DNA of 64,000 bases from Pararhodobacter sp. Its GTDB lineage: Bacteria > Pseudomonadota > Alphaproteobacteria > Rhodobacterales > Rhodobacteraceae. Shown here piece after piece: positions 62,496 to 64,000 of the stretch (its first letter is position 1; every line of letters starts with the position of its first letter). The notes under the pieces were generated by a model. That model saw only the letters and a program-made list of their open reading frames with translations. It searched no databases and had not been told where the DNA came from. Where the stretch lies: NCBI RefSeq assembly GCF_034676545.1, contig NZ_JAUCBZ010000015.1:527001-591000 (forward strand), written 5' to 3'. The position numbers were made by a program, and so were the translations under genes.

Positions 62496-62526
62496 AAAGG
62501 GGTCAGACGTCAAGTCTGACCCCTTT
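62496..62526 (+). terminator. Strong terminator hairpin between the small membrane protein and hemH
   Basis: Perfect 13-bp stem AAAGGGGTCAGAC/GTCTGACCCCTTT with a 5-nt loop, 23 nt past the small gene and 32 nt from the end of hemH. It can serve both convergent genes. Confidence 0.8.
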
Positions 62527-62533
62527 CGCTATT

Positions 62534-62554
62534 CCGGGTCCAAATTTGACCCGG
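62534..62554 (-). terminator. Second hairpin at the hemH 3' end
   Basis: Perfect 7-bp stem CCGGGTC/GACCCGG with a CAAATTT loop, 5 nt past the hemH stop. It lacks a T run and is followed by the first hairpin when read from hemH, so the two together form a double stop. Confidence 0.55.
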
Positions 62555-62558
62555 CACC

Positions 62559-63641
62559 TTACCCCAGCCAGCCGCGCAGGTTGTCCTGGACGATGGCGGC
62601 AAGCGCATCCATATGCGCGGCGTCGTCATTGAGGCAGGGGATATAGGTAAATGATTCGCCGCCGGCGTGCTCGAACGCCTCGCGAATCTCGCCTTCGATT
62701 TCTTCCAGCGTTTCAATGCAATCCGCCGCAAACGCCGGTGCAATCACGGCGATTCGCTTGACGCCGGATTTCGCCAACGCCGCCACATGCTCGACCGTGT
62801 AGGGCCGCAACCACTCCTCGCGGCCGAAAACCGATTGAAACGTGGTATCAATCATTGAGTCGCGCCAGCCCAACCGCTCGCGCAGCAACCGCGTCGTTTT
62901 CTGGCACTGGCAATGATACGGATCGCCCTCGAGCAAATACCGTTTGGGCATTCCGTGATACGAGGCCACCAGAACTTCGGGTTTTTGTGCCATCGGGTTC
63001 CAGACGCGCTCCACCGATTGCGCCAAAGCCTCGATATACCGGGGGTCGTCAAAATAAGCGGGCACGGTGCGCGCCGCGGGTTGCCATTTTTCCTGCATCA
63101 AGGCGCGGAAGAACTGGTCGTTGGCGGTCGCGGTCGTTGCCCCCGCATTCTGCGGATAGAGCGGAAAGAACAGGATTTTTTCGCAACCCGCGTCCACCAT
63201 GCGCCGCACCACCGATTTCGTCGACGGGTTGCCGTAGCGCATGCAGAACTCCACCATCACCGAATCACCAAATTGCGCCTGCATCCGCTCTGACAGCGCC
63301 GCGCGTTGGTCCTTGGTGATCGTCATCAACGGGCTTTCGCCCTTGTCGTGGTTCCAGATGGATTTGTAATTCGCGCCCGAGGTGAAAGGCCGCTTGGTCA
63401 GGATAATCAATTGCAGCAGCGGCTGCCATTTCCACGAGGCGATATCGATGACCCGCTTGTCCGACAAAAACTCGTTCAGATAGCGCCGCATCGACCAATA
63501 GTCGTAATGGTCCGGCGTCCCCAGATTGGCAATCAGCACCCCGACCTTGGCAGGCGCAATCGCCGGATGATCCGCGGGCGCATGCGCAAGACGGCCTTTC
63601 CCGGGCTGATCCTTGTGAATGGGGCATTGAGCGTCGGTCAT
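62559..63641 (-). CDS. hemH: Ferrochelatase
   Basis: 360 residues from the ATG at 63641 (AAGGAAG upstream). VGVLIANLGTPDH opens the fold; FCMRYGNPSTKSVV, FFPLYPQNAGATTAT, SYHGMPKRYLLEGDPYHCQC with the metal histidine, and IAPAFAADCIETLEEI with the second ligand site all fit. It inserts ferrous iron into protoporphyrin IX, the last step of protoheme synthesis, at the inner membrane. A Cys-x-Cys pair occurs in YHCQC, as in several alphaproteobacterial enzymes. Confidence 0.95.
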   Translation of the reverse strand: MTDAQCPIHKDQPGKGRLAHAPADHPAIAPAKVGVLIANLGTPDHYDYWSMRRYLNEFLSDKRVIDIASWKWQPLLQLIILTKRPFTSGANYKSIWNHDKGESPLMTITKDQRAALSERMQAQFGDSVMVEFCMRYGNPSTKSVVRRMVDAGCEKILFFPLYPQNAGATTATANDQFFRALMQEKWQPAARTVPAYFDDPRYIEALAQSVERVWNPMAQKPEVLVASYHGMPKRYLLEGDPYHCQCQKTTRLLRERLGWRDSMIDTTFQSVFGREEWLRPYTVEHVAALAKSGVKRIAVIAPAFAADCIETLEEIEGEIREAFEHAGGESFTYIPCLNDDAAHMDALAAIVQDNLRGWLG

Positions 63642-63692
63642 GGGCTTCCTTTCGGTGGCGTCGCCCCTCACCTAGCGGGCCTGCGGGCAAGG

Positions 63693-64000
63693 TCAATCCT
63701 TGGCGGGGCGAGGTGCGGCAAAGGGCGCCGGTTCCAATGGCGTTTCAACCGCGCCCAACGCATCCGCCAAGCGTTGCGCCGCTGATCCGGGCCGCAGCGG
63801 TTTCTGTTGCGTGTCAGATGGCGCCCAGCCGGTCAGAAAGATCGTCTCGACGGTGGCCTGCAGGCGCCCGGCCTCATCGGCAAAGGTCTCACGATAAAGC
63901 GCCTCGGCCCGCGCCAGCACCGCACGCGACAAACCACCCTTGTGACGGCTGGCCAGCGCATTCGATTCGCCCATCGCGCGCAGATCGGACACCAGATGCT
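63693..64000 (-). CDS. SAM-dependent methyltransferase, NDUFAF5/BioC-like (5' end outside window)
   Basis: Only the C-terminal 101 residues or so are visible. DLRAMGESNALASR, then the stretch VETIFLTGWAPSDTQQKPLR and PGSAAQRLADALGAVETPL are typical for the C-terminal half of alphaproteobacterial methyltransferases related to NDUFAF5. The SAM-binding part lies beyond 64000. The gene runs toward hemH on the same strand, 51 nt away. Confidence 0.72.
   Translation of the reverse strand, partial: HLVSDLRAMGESNALASRHKGGLSRAVLARAEALYRETFADEAGRLQATVETIFLTGWAPSDTQQKPLRPGSAAQRLADALGAVETPLEPAPFAAPRPAKD

Noticed and set aside
1..64000. CRISPR arrays, transposons, integrases or phage genes
   Set aside because: Looked for spaced repeats, inverted terminal repeats and transposase motifs; none were found.

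Overview
The window is 64 kb of GC-rich chromosome from an alphaproteobacterium, most likely a member of the Rhodobacteraceae (Rhodobacterales). This rests on gene content and order: a petP-petR pair divergent from ilvE, separate b and b' subunits in the F0 cluster, a rimP-nusA-ylxR-infB operon, a secB/fxsA/Tim44-like neighbourhood, an hslO-nudix-pcnB run, a receiver-PP2C phosphatase of the RbaY type, and abundant GCC/GAG codon use. No rRNA, phage, insertion sequence, CRISPR array or plasmid gene was seen. One tRNA (Lys-TTT) is present. The DNA looks like ordinary core chromosome with a few catabolic clusters, and I found no clear-cut undescribed system.

Layout. 1-10.4 kb is catabolic: a leftward LysR-hyuA-hyuB-FAD oxidase-epimerase cluster faces away from a rightward hutI-hutG-hutU operon. 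The hut promoter carries a TGTA-N2-TACA dyad of the HutC type; hutH, hutF and hutC are not in the window. 10.5-12.95 kb holds tRNA-Lys, the petP-petR regulators and ilvE. 13.2-22.6 kb holds an orphan TAXI binding protein, an AcuI-type reductase, a multi-pass membrane protein, smc, a GMC oxidoreductase and a small secreted protein. 22.6-25.3 kb holds an EamA transporter and a head-to-head mnmD / FAD oxidoreductase pair resembling a split MnmC. 25.3-27.9 kb is the ATP synthase F0 operon (atpI-B-E-b'-b). 28-34.5 kb holds an ArsR regulator, a lytic transglycosylase, an orphan ABC ATPase, and deoC with a two-domain ALDH16-like dehydrogenase.

34.7-40.2 kb is the rimP-nusA-ylxR-infB operon with a strong promoter and an attenuator-like leader hairpin. 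Its infB frame is broken by an apparent 2-nt loss just after the NKCD motif, which is probably a sequence error in an essential gene. 40.2-49.4 kb is housekeeping: a phytase-like esterase, proline iminopeptidase, ubiG, an HD hydrolase, secB, fxsA, a Tim44-like protein, an Smr protein, a lipoprotein hydrolase and ilvA. 49.4-52 kb holds a divergent Hpt / receiver-PP2C pair and a NavBac-type sodium channel. 52-60 kb holds an RNA methyltransferase, a 35-codon coupled ORF that may be a relic, two ABC exporter half-transporters, pcnB-like, Nudix and hslO genes. 60-64 kb holds two L,D-transpeptidases around a CAP-domain lipoprotein, a 58-residue membrane protein, hemH and the 3' part of a methyltransferase gene.

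Starts were often moved inward from the longest open frame when a Shine-Dalgarno match, a signal peptide or family length supported it. All family assignments come from reading the translations; no database search was run.
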